Assembly: GCA_023255415.1 (NCBI GenBank)
Contig: JALRIN010000021.1
Location: 1 to 51,169 of the forward strand
From: Cypionkella sp.
GTDB lineage: Bacteria; Pseudomonadota; Alphaproteobacteria; Rhodobacterales; Rhodobacteraceae
Length of the DNA stretch: 51,169 nt
Reading direction: 5' to 3'
A program made the position numbers and the translations under genes. Below are positions 35,501-43,025 of the stretch, one piece after another; position 1 is the stretch's first letter; each line of letters starts with the position of its first letter. The notes below the pieces were generated by a model. That model searched no databases and had not been told where the DNA came from. It saw nothing but the letters and a program-made list of their open reading frames with translations.

Positions 35501-37049
35501 AAGGCGTGTCATCGCCCATCGAGGCGATCATCTCTTTGCCATCTTCGGCCATGGGGGCCAGAACCTGTTCCAGTTCCTCCACGGTAAAGCCCGCCGCGAT
35601 TTGGCGCTGACGCAGCTCGGCGCCTTGGAACAAGGGTTCTTCGGGCACATCGCGCAGCAATTCGCCCAGATCGACGATCTTTTCGATCCATTCGCCATAG
35701 GGCTGTGCGGCTGCCAGTTTATCTTTCAGCGCAACGTCGTGATAAAGCTTGCCCGTTGCCATATCGACAGCAATCATCTGCCCCGGCCCAAGCGCGCCCT
35801 TTTCGCGGATCGTCGATTCCTCGACCGGAACCATGCCTGCTTCCGAACCCGCAATCAGCAAGCCATCGCCGGTGACGACATAGCGCATCGGGCGCAAGCC
35901 GTTGCGGTCAAGCCCGCCGCAGACCCAGCGGCCATCGGTCATCGCCAAAGCCGCAGGTCCATCCCAAGGCTCGATCACCGAATTGCAATAGGCATACATA
36001 TCGGCCCAAGCCGGTTTCATATCGGTGGTTGCCTTTGACCAAGCCTCTGGCACCAGCATGGTTTTCGCCAAAGGCGCGTTGCGTCCCGAGCGCACCAGAA
36101 CTTCAAACACCGCATCCAGCGCGCCGGAATCCGAGGTGCCTGTTGGAATGATCGGTTTGATATCTTCGGCATTATCGCCAAAGTTGTTGGAGGCCATGCG
36201 GATCTCATGGCTTTTCATCCAGTTTACATTGCCTTTCAGCGTGTTGATCTCGCCGTTATGGGCCAACATGCGGAAGGGCTGGGCCAACCACCACTGCGGA
36301 AAGGTATTGGTCGAATAGCGCTGGTGATAGATCGCAAAGGCAGATTCGAACCGGTCGTCCATCAGATCGGGGTAGAACACCGCCACCTGCTCGGCCAGCA
36401 TCATGCCCTTGTAGATGATCGAGCGGCAGGACAGGCTGCACAGATACATGCCTTGGATCTGGCTTGCCAAAGCCGCCTTTTCGATGCGGCGGCGGATGAT
36501 GTAAAGATCGCGCTCGAACTGCTCGTCGTCGATGTCTTTTTCGCAGCGGATCAGGATCTGCTCGATCTCGGGGCGGGTCGCATTGGCTTTTTCGCCCAGA
36601 ACCGAGATATCAACCGGCACATGCCGCCAGCCATAGATATAATGGCCCATCCGCAGCACTTCGGTTTCTACAATCGTCCGGCAGCGCTCTTGTGCGCCAA
36701 AGTCGGTGCGCGGCAAGAACACCTGCCCGACAGCGATCAGCTTTTTCACATCGGGTTCATGGCCGGTGCGGCGCACTTGATCGTAAAAGAACGGCACCGG
36801 AATTTGCACATGAATGCCCGCACCATCGCCGGTTTTGCCGTCAGCATCCACTGCGCCGCGGTGCCAAATCGCCTTCAGCGCGTTGATGCCGTTTTCCACC
36901 ACCTTGCGCGAAGGTTTGCCCGAAATCGCAACCACAAGCCCCACGCCGCAAGACGAATGCTCGTCTTCGGTCTTGTAAAGCCCGTTTGCGTCCATCCAAG
37001 CCCGCTTTGCTTCTTCGGCTTTTACCCAAGCGTCATCATAGGTCGTCAT
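32511..37049 (-). CDS. gltB: GltB, glutamate synthase large subunit
   Basis: The NADPH-dependent enzyme makes two glutamates from glutamine and 2-oxoglutarate. The 1512-residue product has a 33-residue propeptide. Cys34, in DEHSSCGVGLVV, becomes the N-terminal nucleophile of the glutaminase domain after cleavage. The central and FMN-binding domains follow (ISGHNGGTGASP), then the 3Fe-4S site CIMVRQCQSNTCPVGVC and the C-terminal beta-helix (GGTIVV, NSGAHVVVEG). The ATG at 37049 has GGAG 11 bases upstream. The frame is also open from a TTG at 37058. Its start lies inside the 3' end of the secreted-protein gene, so it is coupled to it. Confidence 0.98.
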   Translation of the reverse strand: MTTYDDAWVKAEEAKRAWMDANGLYKTEDEHSSCGVGLVVAISGKPSRKVVENGINALKAIWHRGAVDADGKTGDGAGIHVQIPVPFFYDQVRRTGHEPDVKKLIAVGQVFLPRTDFGAQERCRTIVETEVLRMGHYIYGWRHVPVDISVLGEKANATRPEIEQILIRCEKDIDDEQFERDLYIIRRRIEKAALASQIQGMYLCSLSCRSIIYKGMMLAEQVAVFYPDLMDDRFESAFAIYHQRYSTNTFPQWWLAQPFRMLAHNGEINTLKGNVNWMKSHEIRMASNNFGDNAEDIKPIIPTGTSDSGALDAVFEVLVRSGRNAPLAKTMLVPEAWSKATTDMKPAWADMYAYCNSVIEPWDGPAALAMTDGRWVCGGLDRNGLRPMRYVVTGDGLLIAGSEAGMVPVEESTIREKGALGPGQMIAVDMATGKLYHDVALKDKLAAAQPYGEWIEKIVDLGELLRDVPEEPLFQGAELRQRQIAAGFTVEELEQVLAPMAEDGKEMIASMGDDTPSAVLSSVYRPLSHFFRQNFSQVTNPPIDSLREGRVMSLKTRFGNLRNVLDENNAQNEILVLESPFLANSEFEVLVKRFGDQVAFIDCSFPVNAGPDALRQGLERIRAEAEDAVRSGAGQLVMTDQHQGAERVAMPMILATSAVHSWLTRKGLRTFCSINVRSAECIDPHYFAVLIGSGATTVNAYLAQDSIADRIRRGLIEGSLLDAMRRYGNAVDAGLLKIMSKMGISVISSYRGGLNFEAVGLSRAMVAEYFPGMQSRISGIGLQGLQLKVEEVHAKGWLGGADVLPIGGFYKARRSGEKHAWEAQTMHMLQSACDRASFDIWKQYSAAMRSNPPIHIRDLLDIKALGKPVPIEEVESITSIRKRFVTPGMSLGALSPEAHKTLNVAMNRIGAKSDSGEGGEDPAHFLPEANGDNPSAKIKQVASGRFGVTAEYLNACEELEIKVAQGAKPGEGGQLPGMKVTELIARLRHSTKGVTLISPPPHHDIYSIEDLAQLIYDLKQINPRAKVTVKLVSSSGVGTIAAGVAKAKADVILISGHNGGTGASPGTSIKYAGLPWEMGLTEAHQVLAMNNLRERVTLRTDGGLRTGRDIVMAAMMGAEEYGIGTAALIAMGCIMVRQCQSNTCPVGVCTQDAALRGKFTGSADKIVNLITFYAQEVREILAQIGARSMDEIIGRADLLSQVSRGSAHLDDLDLNPLLITVDGASKITYDRTKPRNHVPDTLDAEIVKDGARFFEDGEKMQLSYAVRNTLRTIGTRASSHIVKRFGMKNSLQPDHLTVKLSGSCGQSLGAFAVQGLKLEVMGDANDYVGKGLSGGTIVVRPQMSSPLKAEENTIIGNTVLYGATAGYLYASGRAGERFAVRNSGAHVVVEGCGSNGCEYMTGGVAVVLGRIGANFGAGMTGGMAYVYDPQGVAEDFMNTETVLTCAVAHPHWEAQLRDLIQRHHAETGSRIAERILGNWVAERANFLQICPKEMLPHLAHPLSNEAEKVPAE

Positions 37050-37743
37050 GGCGTGCAATCTCCGGGTTGTAGGGCAGCGATGACATCACTGCGTCGCATT
37101 CAAAAAGGGGTTGGGTTGCGGCGAAGCCTTTTTCGCCGGGCAGGATGAACTGAACAGGGCTGCTGTTCATCGGCAGCCAGTCGCTGCCGTTCCACCATTC
37201 CGAGGGGCCGGCAAAGAAATTGCGCCACTCGGGGCTGACATATTCGTGGCCGCGCGATTTGCGCAGCTCGTTGCCGGCTGTGTCGGTCTCGACAAACTCG
37301 TATTCGGTGACCTGCAGCGTGACACCGTCGATGGTGGCGGTCACACCTGTCAGCTTGTCAAAGCCTTTGACGTAGGTTTGTTCGCCATTGTCTTTGCTGA
37401 GGCCAAATTCGAAATCATCGCGCCCCGTTGCCAGCAAGCTGGTGAAATTGGCGGGGTCGACGGGGTTTGGGTCCAACGTTTGTTTCACCTGCGGGTTCAT
37501 GTCATAGCTTTCGACCCATTGCGTTTCGTGGTCGATCTTTGACAGATAAAAAAGCCCGTCCTGATCGAAATCCGCGCGCCATTGGTCGCCGTTGGCATCG
37601 GCTTGGCAGGTGTAATAATTCGCCACATAGCAGCCGCGTGATTGAACAGTCAGCGTCGAGGTGCAGCCTTCGGGCGGCGCAAAGCTGCCAGCAAAGGCCG
37701 GCGCGCCAAGGCAGAACAGAAAGATCGACATCAAGGCTTTCAT
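37036..37743 (-). CDS. Secreted protein of unknown function inside the glt operon
   Basis: A 235-residue product with a good Sec signal peptide (MKALMSIFLFCLGAPAFAG, cleavage after AFA). The mature part has five or six Cys residues and aromatic-rich beta segments. The start at ATG 37743 is chosen because an upstream alternative adds eight residues before the signal. I do not recognise a domain. It lies between gltD and gltB on the same strand, and its stop is 14 bases inside gltB, so it is expressed with glutamate synthase. Why a periplasmic protein is embedded there is not clear. Confidence 0.8.
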   Translation of the reverse strand: MKALMSIFLFCLGAPAFAGSFAPPEGCTSTLTVQSRGCYVANYYTCQADANGDQWRADFDQDGLFYLSKIDHETQWVESYDMNPQVKQTLDPNPVDPANFTSLLATGRDDFEFGLSKDNGEQTYVKGFDKLTGVTATIDGVTLQVTEYEFVETDTAGNELRKSRGHEYVSPEWRNFFAGPSEWWNGSDWLPMNSSPVQFILPGEKGFAATQPLFECDAVMSSLPYNPEIARHDDL

Positions 37744-37813
37744 TTTGCCACCTAAAGATTGAGTCAATTACTTTGACCCATCACGCTTTGCCTGGGCCTT
37801 TAAAGGCCGCAGA

Positions 37814-39250
37814 CTATTCTGCTGCCACGCTGGCGGGTTGTGCCAGATAGGTCAGGATCGAGTCTGCAGCCTCACGGCCATCGCGGATCGCCCAGACCAC
37901 AAGGCTTGCGCCGCGCACGATGTCGCCCGCCGCATAGACGCCGTCCAGATTGGTGGCATGGCTGCGGAAATCGGCCTTAATCGTGCCCCAACGGGTCACG
38001 GCCAAATCGGGCACGCCCCAAAGGCTTGGCACCGCTTCGGGTTCAAATCCCAAAGCTTGCACCACCAGATCGGCAGGCTCGATATAATCGGCACCCTCGA
38101 TCACTTCGGGTGATTGACGCCCCGAAGCATCTGGCGCGCCCAAACGCATCTTTTGCACCATAACGCCGTCCACGACCTCACCGCCGGTAAAGCCTTTTGG
38201 CGCAGAAAGCCAAACGAAATCAACGCCTTCTTCTTCAGCGTTTTGCACTTCGCGCTGGCTGCCGGGCATATTCGCCTTGTCGCGGCGATAAAGACATTTC
38301 ACCGAAACAGCGCCTTGGCGAATGGCGGTGCGCACGCAATCCATCGCCGTATCACCGCCGCCGATCACCACAACCCGCTTGCCGTTTGCGTTCAGCTCGC
38401 CCGAGTCGAATTCCGGCACATCGTCACCAAAGCTTTTGCGGTTGCTGGCGGTCAGATAATCCAAGGCGCGCACAACGCCTTTGGCCCCAACGCCCGGCGC
38501 TTCAATGTCGCGGGCCTTATAAACGCCGGTCGCGATCAAAATCGCATCATGCTGGCCGCGAATAGCGTCAAACGACAGGTCTTCGCCAACTTTGCAGTTC
38601 AGCACAAATTGCACGCCACCCAGCTCCAGCTGTTCGATCCGCTGCATCACCACTGGTTTTTCCAGCTTAAAGCCTGGAATGCCATAGGTCAGCAAACCGC
38701 CGGCGCGATCATAGCGGTCATAGACCGTGACCTGCACGCCCGCACGGCGCAGCACGTCAGCCGCCGCCAAACCACCCGGCCCAGCGCCAATAATCCCCAC
38801 CGATTCCGCCCGTTCAGAATGCGGCTTGATGCTTTTGACCCAGCCCATTTCCCAAGCTTTGTCGGTCAGATATTTCTCGACCGAGCCAATGGTGACAGTG
38901 CCATGGCCGGATTGTTCGATAACGCAATTGCCTTCGCACAGGCGATCCTGCGGGCAAATCCGGCCGCAAATCTCGGGGAAAGTATTGGTGGCCTGCGACA
39001 GATCATAGGCCTCTTCCAAACGGCCTTCGGCGGTCAGGCGCAGCCAGTCGGGAATGTTGTTGTGCAAGGGGCAATGCGATTGGCAATAGGGCACGCCGCA
39101 TTGGCTGCAGCGGCTAGCCTGCTCGGCGGCTTTTTCGGCAGCGAATTCGCGATAAATCTCGTCAAAGTCCTGCGCGCGAAGATCAGCAGAACGCTTCTGC
39201 GGCATCTCTTTGTGCAGAGTGACAAATTTCAGCATTTTCTGACCGGCCAT
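37814..39250 (-). CDS. gltD: GltD, glutamate synthase small subunit
   Basis: The FAD/iron-sulfur subunit feeds NADPH electrons to GltB. The product is 478 residues from ATG 39250. It has the N-terminal ferredoxin-like cysteines CSQCGVPYCQSHCP and CPQDRLCEGNC, then the FAD nucleotide fold (VGIIGAGPGGLAAADVL) and the NAD(P) fold (VVVIGGGDTAMDCVRTA). A second ATG one codon upstream is possible. It is the first gene of gltD-secreted protein-gltB, the reverse of the gltB-gltD order of enterobacteria. Confidence 0.97.
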   Translation of the reverse strand: MAGQKMLKFVTLHKEMPQKRSADLRAQDFDEIYREFAAEKAAEQASRCSQCGVPYCQSHCPLHNNIPDWLRLTAEGRLEEAYDLSQATNTFPEICGRICPQDRLCEGNCVIEQSGHGTVTIGSVEKYLTDKAWEMGWVKSIKPHSERAESVGIIGAGPGGLAAADVLRRAGVQVTVYDRYDRAGGLLTYGIPGFKLEKPVVMQRIEQLELGGVQFVLNCKVGEDLSFDAIRGQHDAILIATGVYKARDIEAPGVGAKGVVRALDYLTASNRKSFGDDVPEFDSGELNANGKRVVVIGGGDTAMDCVRTAIRQGAVSVKCLYRRDKANMPGSQREVQNAEEEGVDFVWLSAPKGFTGGEVVDGVMVQKMRLGAPDASGRQSPEVIEGADYIEPADLVVQALGFEPEAVPSLWGVPDLAVTRWGTIKADFRSHATNLDGVYAAGDIVRGASLVVWAIRDGREAADSILTYLAQPASVAAE

Positions 39251-39434
39251 CATGCGCCCCTTGGTGGAATTTCCCCGTCGCGCGTTGATACTGAAAGCCG
39301 GATCGGAATAAAAGTCAGGATGAGTTACCTATTTAACTATTTTTCAGCCTGAATATCAGAATTATTGCCCGAATGCGTTAAAACTAGGTCAGCTTTTGTT
39401 ACCTACCAACAAAATCGCCCCCTGATTCGCCGCT

Positions 39435-40229
39435 TTAACCAATCGCACCGGCCGTCAAAAGCGCCAGCAGCAGACCGCCAAGACCAATCCGATAGATCGC
39501 AAAAGCGGTAAAGCGGTGGCTGCGGATATAGCTGAGCAACCACTTCACCACGACAAAGGCGGTTAGGGTCGAGGTGACAAAGGCGACGCCAAGCGCTGCC
39601 CAATCCTCGCCGCCCGCGCCGTGGCGAAACTGGCTCAGCAGCTCGTAGCCAGAGGCCGCATACATCGTCGGAATGCCGACCAAAAACGCAAATTCGGTGG
39701 CTGCCGCACGGTTCGAGGTGCCCAGAACCATCGCCACAAAAATTGTCGCCGCAGAGCGCGAGGTGCCAGGAAACACCCCCGCCACCACCTGCGCCAAGCC
39801 CACCGCAATCGCCACCCGCAGCGTAATCGTCACGCGGTCAACCTGCTGGGCGGCAAAATGCTCGGCCGCAATCATCCAGATACCGCCAATCACCAAAGCC
39901 CAAGCCACCGGCGCGATGGTGGTCGGCAGTTCAAACCCCAGCTTTTTGACGATCAGCCCCAGAACCGCGGTGATCAGAAAGGCGATCGACAGCTTGATCA
40001 GATAATCACGCTGCTCGGCCTGCCGCCAATTCATCAGCAGATCCATGATGCGGCGCCAGTAAATCAAGGTCACCGCCAAGATCGCCCCGGCTTGGATGAC
40101 GATATTATAGGTGTCGCTGCGCGCGCCCAGCCATTGTTCCACCAAAAGCAAATGGCCCGTGCTGGAAATCGGCAAGAATTCCGTCACGCCCTCGATAACA
40201 CCCAAGAGCACGTCATTAAAATAGGTCAC
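39435..40229 (-). CDS. uppP: UppP, undecaprenyl pyrophosphate phosphatase
   Basis: UppP recycles the lipid carrier for peptidoglycan and surface glycans, and confers bacitracin tolerance. The 264-residue membrane protein has about eight spans and the two family signatures: EGVTEFLPISSTGHLLL with the catalytic Glu, and PGTSRSAATI. Length fits the BacA family. Downstream of NDUFA9-like on the same strand with a 26-base gap, so the two are probably co-transcribed. Confidence 0.96.
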   Translation of the reverse strand: MTYFNDVLLGVIEGVTEFLPISSTGHLLLVEQWLGARSDTYNIVIQAGAILAVTLIYWRRIMDLLMNWRQAEQRDYLIKLSIAFLITAVLGLIVKKLGFELPTTIAPVAWALVIGGIWMIAAEHFAAQQVDRVTITLRVAIAVGLAQVVAGVFPGTSRSAATIFVAMVLGTSNRAAATEFAFLVGIPTMYAASGYELLSQFRHGAGGEDWAALGVAFVTSTLTAFVVVKWLLSYIRSHRFTAFAIYRIGLGGLLLALLTAGAIG

Positions 40230-40255
40230 ATCACGGCCCTTTGGTTGGGGATGCT

Positions 40256-41239
40256 TTAGGCTTTTCTAAGGTTCTTGGCCGAATCCTTGATCGCGGCATA
40301 TTGGCCAGATGGACGGTAGCACCACATATACTCCGGCACCACGGCATCGTAATCGGTCGCGGTGATCCCCAGATCTGCAAGCGTCTTTGCGCCTTCAGAC
40401 ACAACCGAGTCTGACTTCAGGCTGGTAATCTGATCGCGGGTCACAACCTTATTGGCAAACAGCCCACCGGTGCAGAACGATGCAAAATCCAGCACTGTTG
40501 CAATGATGTTGCCCGCAAAGAACGGCAGGTTCAGCACCAGACGGCGGCGCTGAATGGTCACCAGCATCTTGGCGATGATCTGGCTTAGGCTTTCCACATC
40601 AGGACCGCCAAGCTCGTAGATGCCATGAGCCTCGCCCATCACGCCCTTGACTGCAGCGGCGGCGACATCATCAACATAGACCGGCTGAAACTTGGTCGCC
40701 CCACCCACCAAAGGCAGGATCGGGCCCATCTTGGCCATCGCACCAAAGCGGTTGAAAAACCCGTCTTCATTGCCAAAAATCACCGAAGGCCGCAGGATCA
40801 TCGCGTTTGGAAAGGCGGCCAAAATCGCCGCTTCGCCTTCGCCCTTGGACTGCGCGTAAAGGCTGGGCCCTGCAACATCGGCGCCAATCGCCGACAGATG
40901 CACAAGACTGCCGACCGCTTGTTCAGCCGCGATCCGCGCGATCCGGCCTGCACCCGTTGCCTGCACGGCGTCAAAACTGTTCTTGCCGCCACGATCAAAG
41001 GTGCCAACACAGTTCACCACCGCCGAAGCCCCTACCATCGCCGCCCGCACCGAGGCATCATCGCGGATGTTGCAAAAAACCGGCTCGACCTGCCCGACAG
41101 CGCCGTAAGATTTGACAAAAAGTGCCTCATTCGGACGGCGGCAGGCAACGCGCACGCGCCATCCCGCTTTCGCCATCCGCCGCGCAATATAGCGACCGAC
41201 AAAACCCGAACCGCCGTAGATCGTGACAAGCTTGTTCAT
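40256..41239 (-). CDS. NDUFA9-type NAD(P)-binding protein
   Basis: An atypical short-chain dehydrogenase related to the NDUFA9 subunit of complex I. From ATG 41239 it is 327 residues with the nucleotide-binding motif VTIYGGSGFVGRYIARR at the N-terminus and further extended-SDR features (YAQSKGEGEAAI, ILRPSVIFG). A role with complex I is inferred from the family name only. The 24-residue upstream extension is rejected as it lacks conservation. Confidence 0.85.
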   Translation of the reverse strand: MNKLVTIYGGSGFVGRYIARRMAKAGWRVRVACRRPNEALFVKSYGAVGQVEPVFCNIRDDASVRAAMVGASAVVNCVGTFDRGGKNSFDAVQATGAGRIARIAAEQAVGSLVHLSAIGADVAGPSLYAQSKGEGEAAILAAFPNAMILRPSVIFGNEDGFFNRFGAMAKMGPILPLVGGATKFQPVYVDDVAAAAVKGVMGEAHGIYELGGPDVESLSQIIAKMLVTIQRRRLVLNLPFFAGNIIATVLDFASFCTGGLFANKVVTRDQITSLKSDSVVSEGAKTLADLGITATDYDAVVPEYMWCYRPSGQYAAIKDSAKNLRKA

Positions 41240-41362
41240 GGGATACCCTCTTTGACAGGCTGAAAAAGTCTTTGCCTGAATAATCCGCATGCGCCCAGGC
41301 GGCAAGTGCAATCGCCGCCGCGATTTCAGTTGGAATTTTGTTAAATTCCACCACAGACCCCG

Positions 41363-41391
41363 TTGACTCCCCGCAGCGGCTTGTCTACATC
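41363..41391 (+). promoter_or_regulatory. Housekeeping promoter of tRNA-Leu
   Basis: TTGACT (41363-41368) and TACATC (41386-41391) are separated by exactly 17 bases. The second box ends 17 bases before the tRNA 5' end, a good fit for a sigma-70 type promoter with a short leader. Confidence 0.65.
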
Positions 41392-41407
41392 GCCCATCAC
41401 GACACCT

Positions 41408-41493
41408 GCCCTGGTGGCGGAATTGGTAGACGCGCTGGTTTCAGGTACCAGTGTTCACAAGACGTGGAGGTTCGAGTCCTCTCCTGGGCACCA
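41408..41493 (+). tRNA. tRNA-Leu (anticodon CAG)
   Basis: An 86-base tRNA with encoded CCA. The acceptor stem GCCCTGG pairs with CCTGGGC (one internal U-U), the D arm contains GGAATTGGTAGACGC, the anticodon loop is TTCAGGT (CAG, reads CUG leucine codons), a long variable arm follows, and TTCGAGTCC is the T-loop. Its last 16 bases (41478-41493) are duplicated at 50593-50608, so this is the attachment gene of the integrated element; the tRNA itself remains intact. Confidence 0.97.
41478..41493 (+). repeat. attL core (tRNA-Leu 3' end)
   Basis: CCTCTCCTGGGCACCA at the 3' end of tRNA-Leu is repeated identically at 50593-50608. A weaker match continues for about nine more bases (TNGTCGCA on both sides). 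This is the left boundary of the element. Confidence 0.85.
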
Positions 41494-41508
41494 TTCGTCG
41501 CAGCTAAG

Positions 41509-41541
41509 CCCCTGTTTTTCTTAGGAAAAATGGGGGTTTTT
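41509..41541 (+). terminator. Terminator after tRNA-Leu (element-borne)
   Basis: The stem CCCCTGTTTTTC / GGAAAAATGGGG (with a 2-base internal mismatch), followed by GTTTTTG, lies 16 bases past the tRNA. After integration it replaces the native terminator now seen beyond the right repeat at 50625-50656. Confidence 0.65.
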
Positions 41542-41550
41542 GCTTTCTTG

Positions 41551-41569
41551 ATCCCCCTAAATATCCCCC
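41551..41569. promoter_or_regulatory. Left arm-type integrase site
   Basis: ATCCCCCTAAATATCC, followed by CCC, is repeated at 50456-50471, followed by ACC, near the other end. The same orientation and position at both ends of the element suggest binding by the arm domain of its integrase. Confidence 0.55.
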
Positions 41570-41663
41570 TTGGGTGCTTTGCTTGCCGCAGATCCGACCC
41601 CCTATGTTAATTTTGCAATTGCGAAAAGTTTTGGATGGGGTCAGGTCTGGCTTCCAAAGTTTG

Positions 41664-41732
41664 AGCGATCAGAGGCCCCCCCCTGCGACAACTGCGACAT
41701 TTGCGACATTGGGGGGGCGGAAGCCTCAGGAG
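41664..41732. repeat. Iteron-hairpin motif, copy 1
   Basis: After AGCGATCAGAGG come a run of eight C, then three contiguous 9-bp units (TGCGACAAC, TGCGACATT, TGCGACATT; 41684-41710), a run of seven G and a flank CGGAAGCCTCAGGAG. The C run can pair with the G run to put the iterons in a loop. About 69 bases, nearly identical to copy 3 at 44014. It lies about 100 bases beyond the 3' end of the TolA-C-like gene. Confidence 0.75.
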
Positions 41733-41833
41733 ATATGGGCAAAAGTTGGTGACGCTTGATCAGGCGGCAGCTTGAAGTTGGCGGATCCCGTCTCGGCACT
41801 CAATCCCTTGGATGATCTCGGGTACCCGCTCCA

Positions 41834-42727
41834 TTATCGAAGCCGCATCCCATTTGAATCAATGGTCATGTTCATCACGGCCCACTCGCCATATTCACTT
41901 GGATCCAAGCCATAGCCATTTTGCCCACATAGGACGATAGCTGTGCGAGCCACCTGAAAGGCGATCTGCGCTGATGTCAGGGAGCCACCAGAAAAGCTCA
42001 TCATCTTGATACTTTGAACATTGGGCTTGGCGTCTTCTGACATCTCAAACTGAATTCCGACTGACGTATTTAACACTTCATCTGACATGTTGCTTGTGTT
42101 TAAGCATTCGTTAATTGCCGAGCTCAAACCTGCGATCCCCGCTTGGTTGATTGGGAGCTCTTTTGGTGGCTCCTGCGGCTCAGGAGAAGCTTCTGGCAAA
42201 GCGGCGGCAGGGGCATCGACGTCTGCTTGAACCTCTGAATCAACTGGGTTCGATGTTGCATCAAGTGCTAGTTCAGCGAACAGCTTACAGGTGCTTCCGT
42301 CATCCGTGCTTGTTGGATCTGATAAGTTTTGCGTCAGTTTAGCATAGTATATTTTTGCGAGTGATTGAATTTCTTCGCGAAGCTGTAGCTGCACTGTGGT
42401 GCTTTCAGCGTTAGGGAACTCTTTCAACCTATGTGACAATGCCACCTTTGCCAGTGCATCTATTTTCAACGAGAGGTCTACTGATGCTAGCGTCCATGCC
42501 AGTGCTTCAAGAGGTGGTAGATTGCTTGGTGCATCTTTATCAAATCCCGCAATCAACTTAGCTCCCAGTACAAGTCCAGCGCAGCGCATATAGGGATATG
42601 AGTTTTCTTGCTGATCTAATGGCAGTGCGAGGTAATCAGAGAGCGGGGTGAGTTGCTGGCTTTGTGCGGCACCTGATGATGACACAAGCATCAGAACCAA
42701 GGCTGCACTGCGGATAAACATGAACAT
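41834..42727 (-). CDS. Exported protein with TolA-C-like C-terminus
   Basis: A 297-residue product with a Sec signal peptide (residues 1-21, MFMFIRSAALVLMLVSSSGA). An all-helical domain follows (30-150), then a Pro/Glu/Ala-rich linker (about 165-195), then a C-terminal domain of about 95 residues. The C-terminus (NTSVGIQFEMSEDAKPNVQS, IAFQVARTAIVLCGQNGYGL, EYGEWAVMNMTID) looks like the C-terminal domain of rhodobacterial TolA, which binds colicin/phage proteins and the Pal system. The start follows AGGAG. It is the leftmost cargo gene, divergent from the BRCT gene. Function in the element is unknown: modulation of the cell envelope or of phage entry are possibilities only. Confidence 0.7.
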   Translation of the reverse strand: MFMFIRSAALVLMLVSSSGAAQSQQLTPLSDYLALPLDQQENSYPYMRCAGLVLGAKLIAGFDKDAPSNLPPLEALAWTLASVDLSLKIDALAKVALSHRLKEFPNAESTTVQLQLREEIQSLAKIYYAKLTQNLSDPTSTDDGSTCKLFAELALDATSNPVDSEVQADVDAPAAALPEASPEPQEPPKELPINQAGIAGLSSAINECLNTSNMSDEVLNTSVGIQFEMSEDAKPNVQSIKMMSFSGGSLTSAQIAFQVARTAIVLCGQNGYGLDPSEYGEWAVMNMTIDSNGMRLR

Positions 42728-42841
42728 TAAATTCTCCTAGGCGGCGGATGCCAACAATAATCCGACCAAAACGCAGAGCATCAGCGTTTGCAAGTTTTAC
42801 GTCTCGAAAAGCACCAGCCCAGAAGGCCATAAAAAAGGGCT

Positions 42842-42874
42842 GCCCCCCCGCGACAACTGCGACATTGGGGGCGG
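42842..42874. repeat. Iteron-hairpin motif, copy 2
   Basis: A shorter copy: seven C (42843-42849), two 9-bp units (CGCGACAAC sharing the last C, and TGCGACATT), five G (42867-42871), CGG. It lies in the 298-base gap between the divergent TolA-C-like and BRCT genes, where promoters of both are expected. Confidence 0.65.
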
Positions 42875-43025
42875 TTGCGCTGAAAATCCCTCACATCTCT
42901 ATTTTAGAAGGGCGAGGAACAGATTTTGCGATAGTCTGAATATTTTTGACGGTAGCGATCGGATAACATTTTCATCTTTTTCTTTGATACCCTACTTGTA
43001 GTATGAGAGCGAAGGAGATTGTCAG

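Noticed and set aside
34995..36038. 347-codon open frame opposite gltB
   Set aside because: Antisense shadow of a certain gene with low-complexity composition.
41760..41834. 24-codon frame overlapping the end of the TolA-C-like gene (TAATG)
   Set aside because: Too short to support as a gene; may be a remnant of an older coding sequence.
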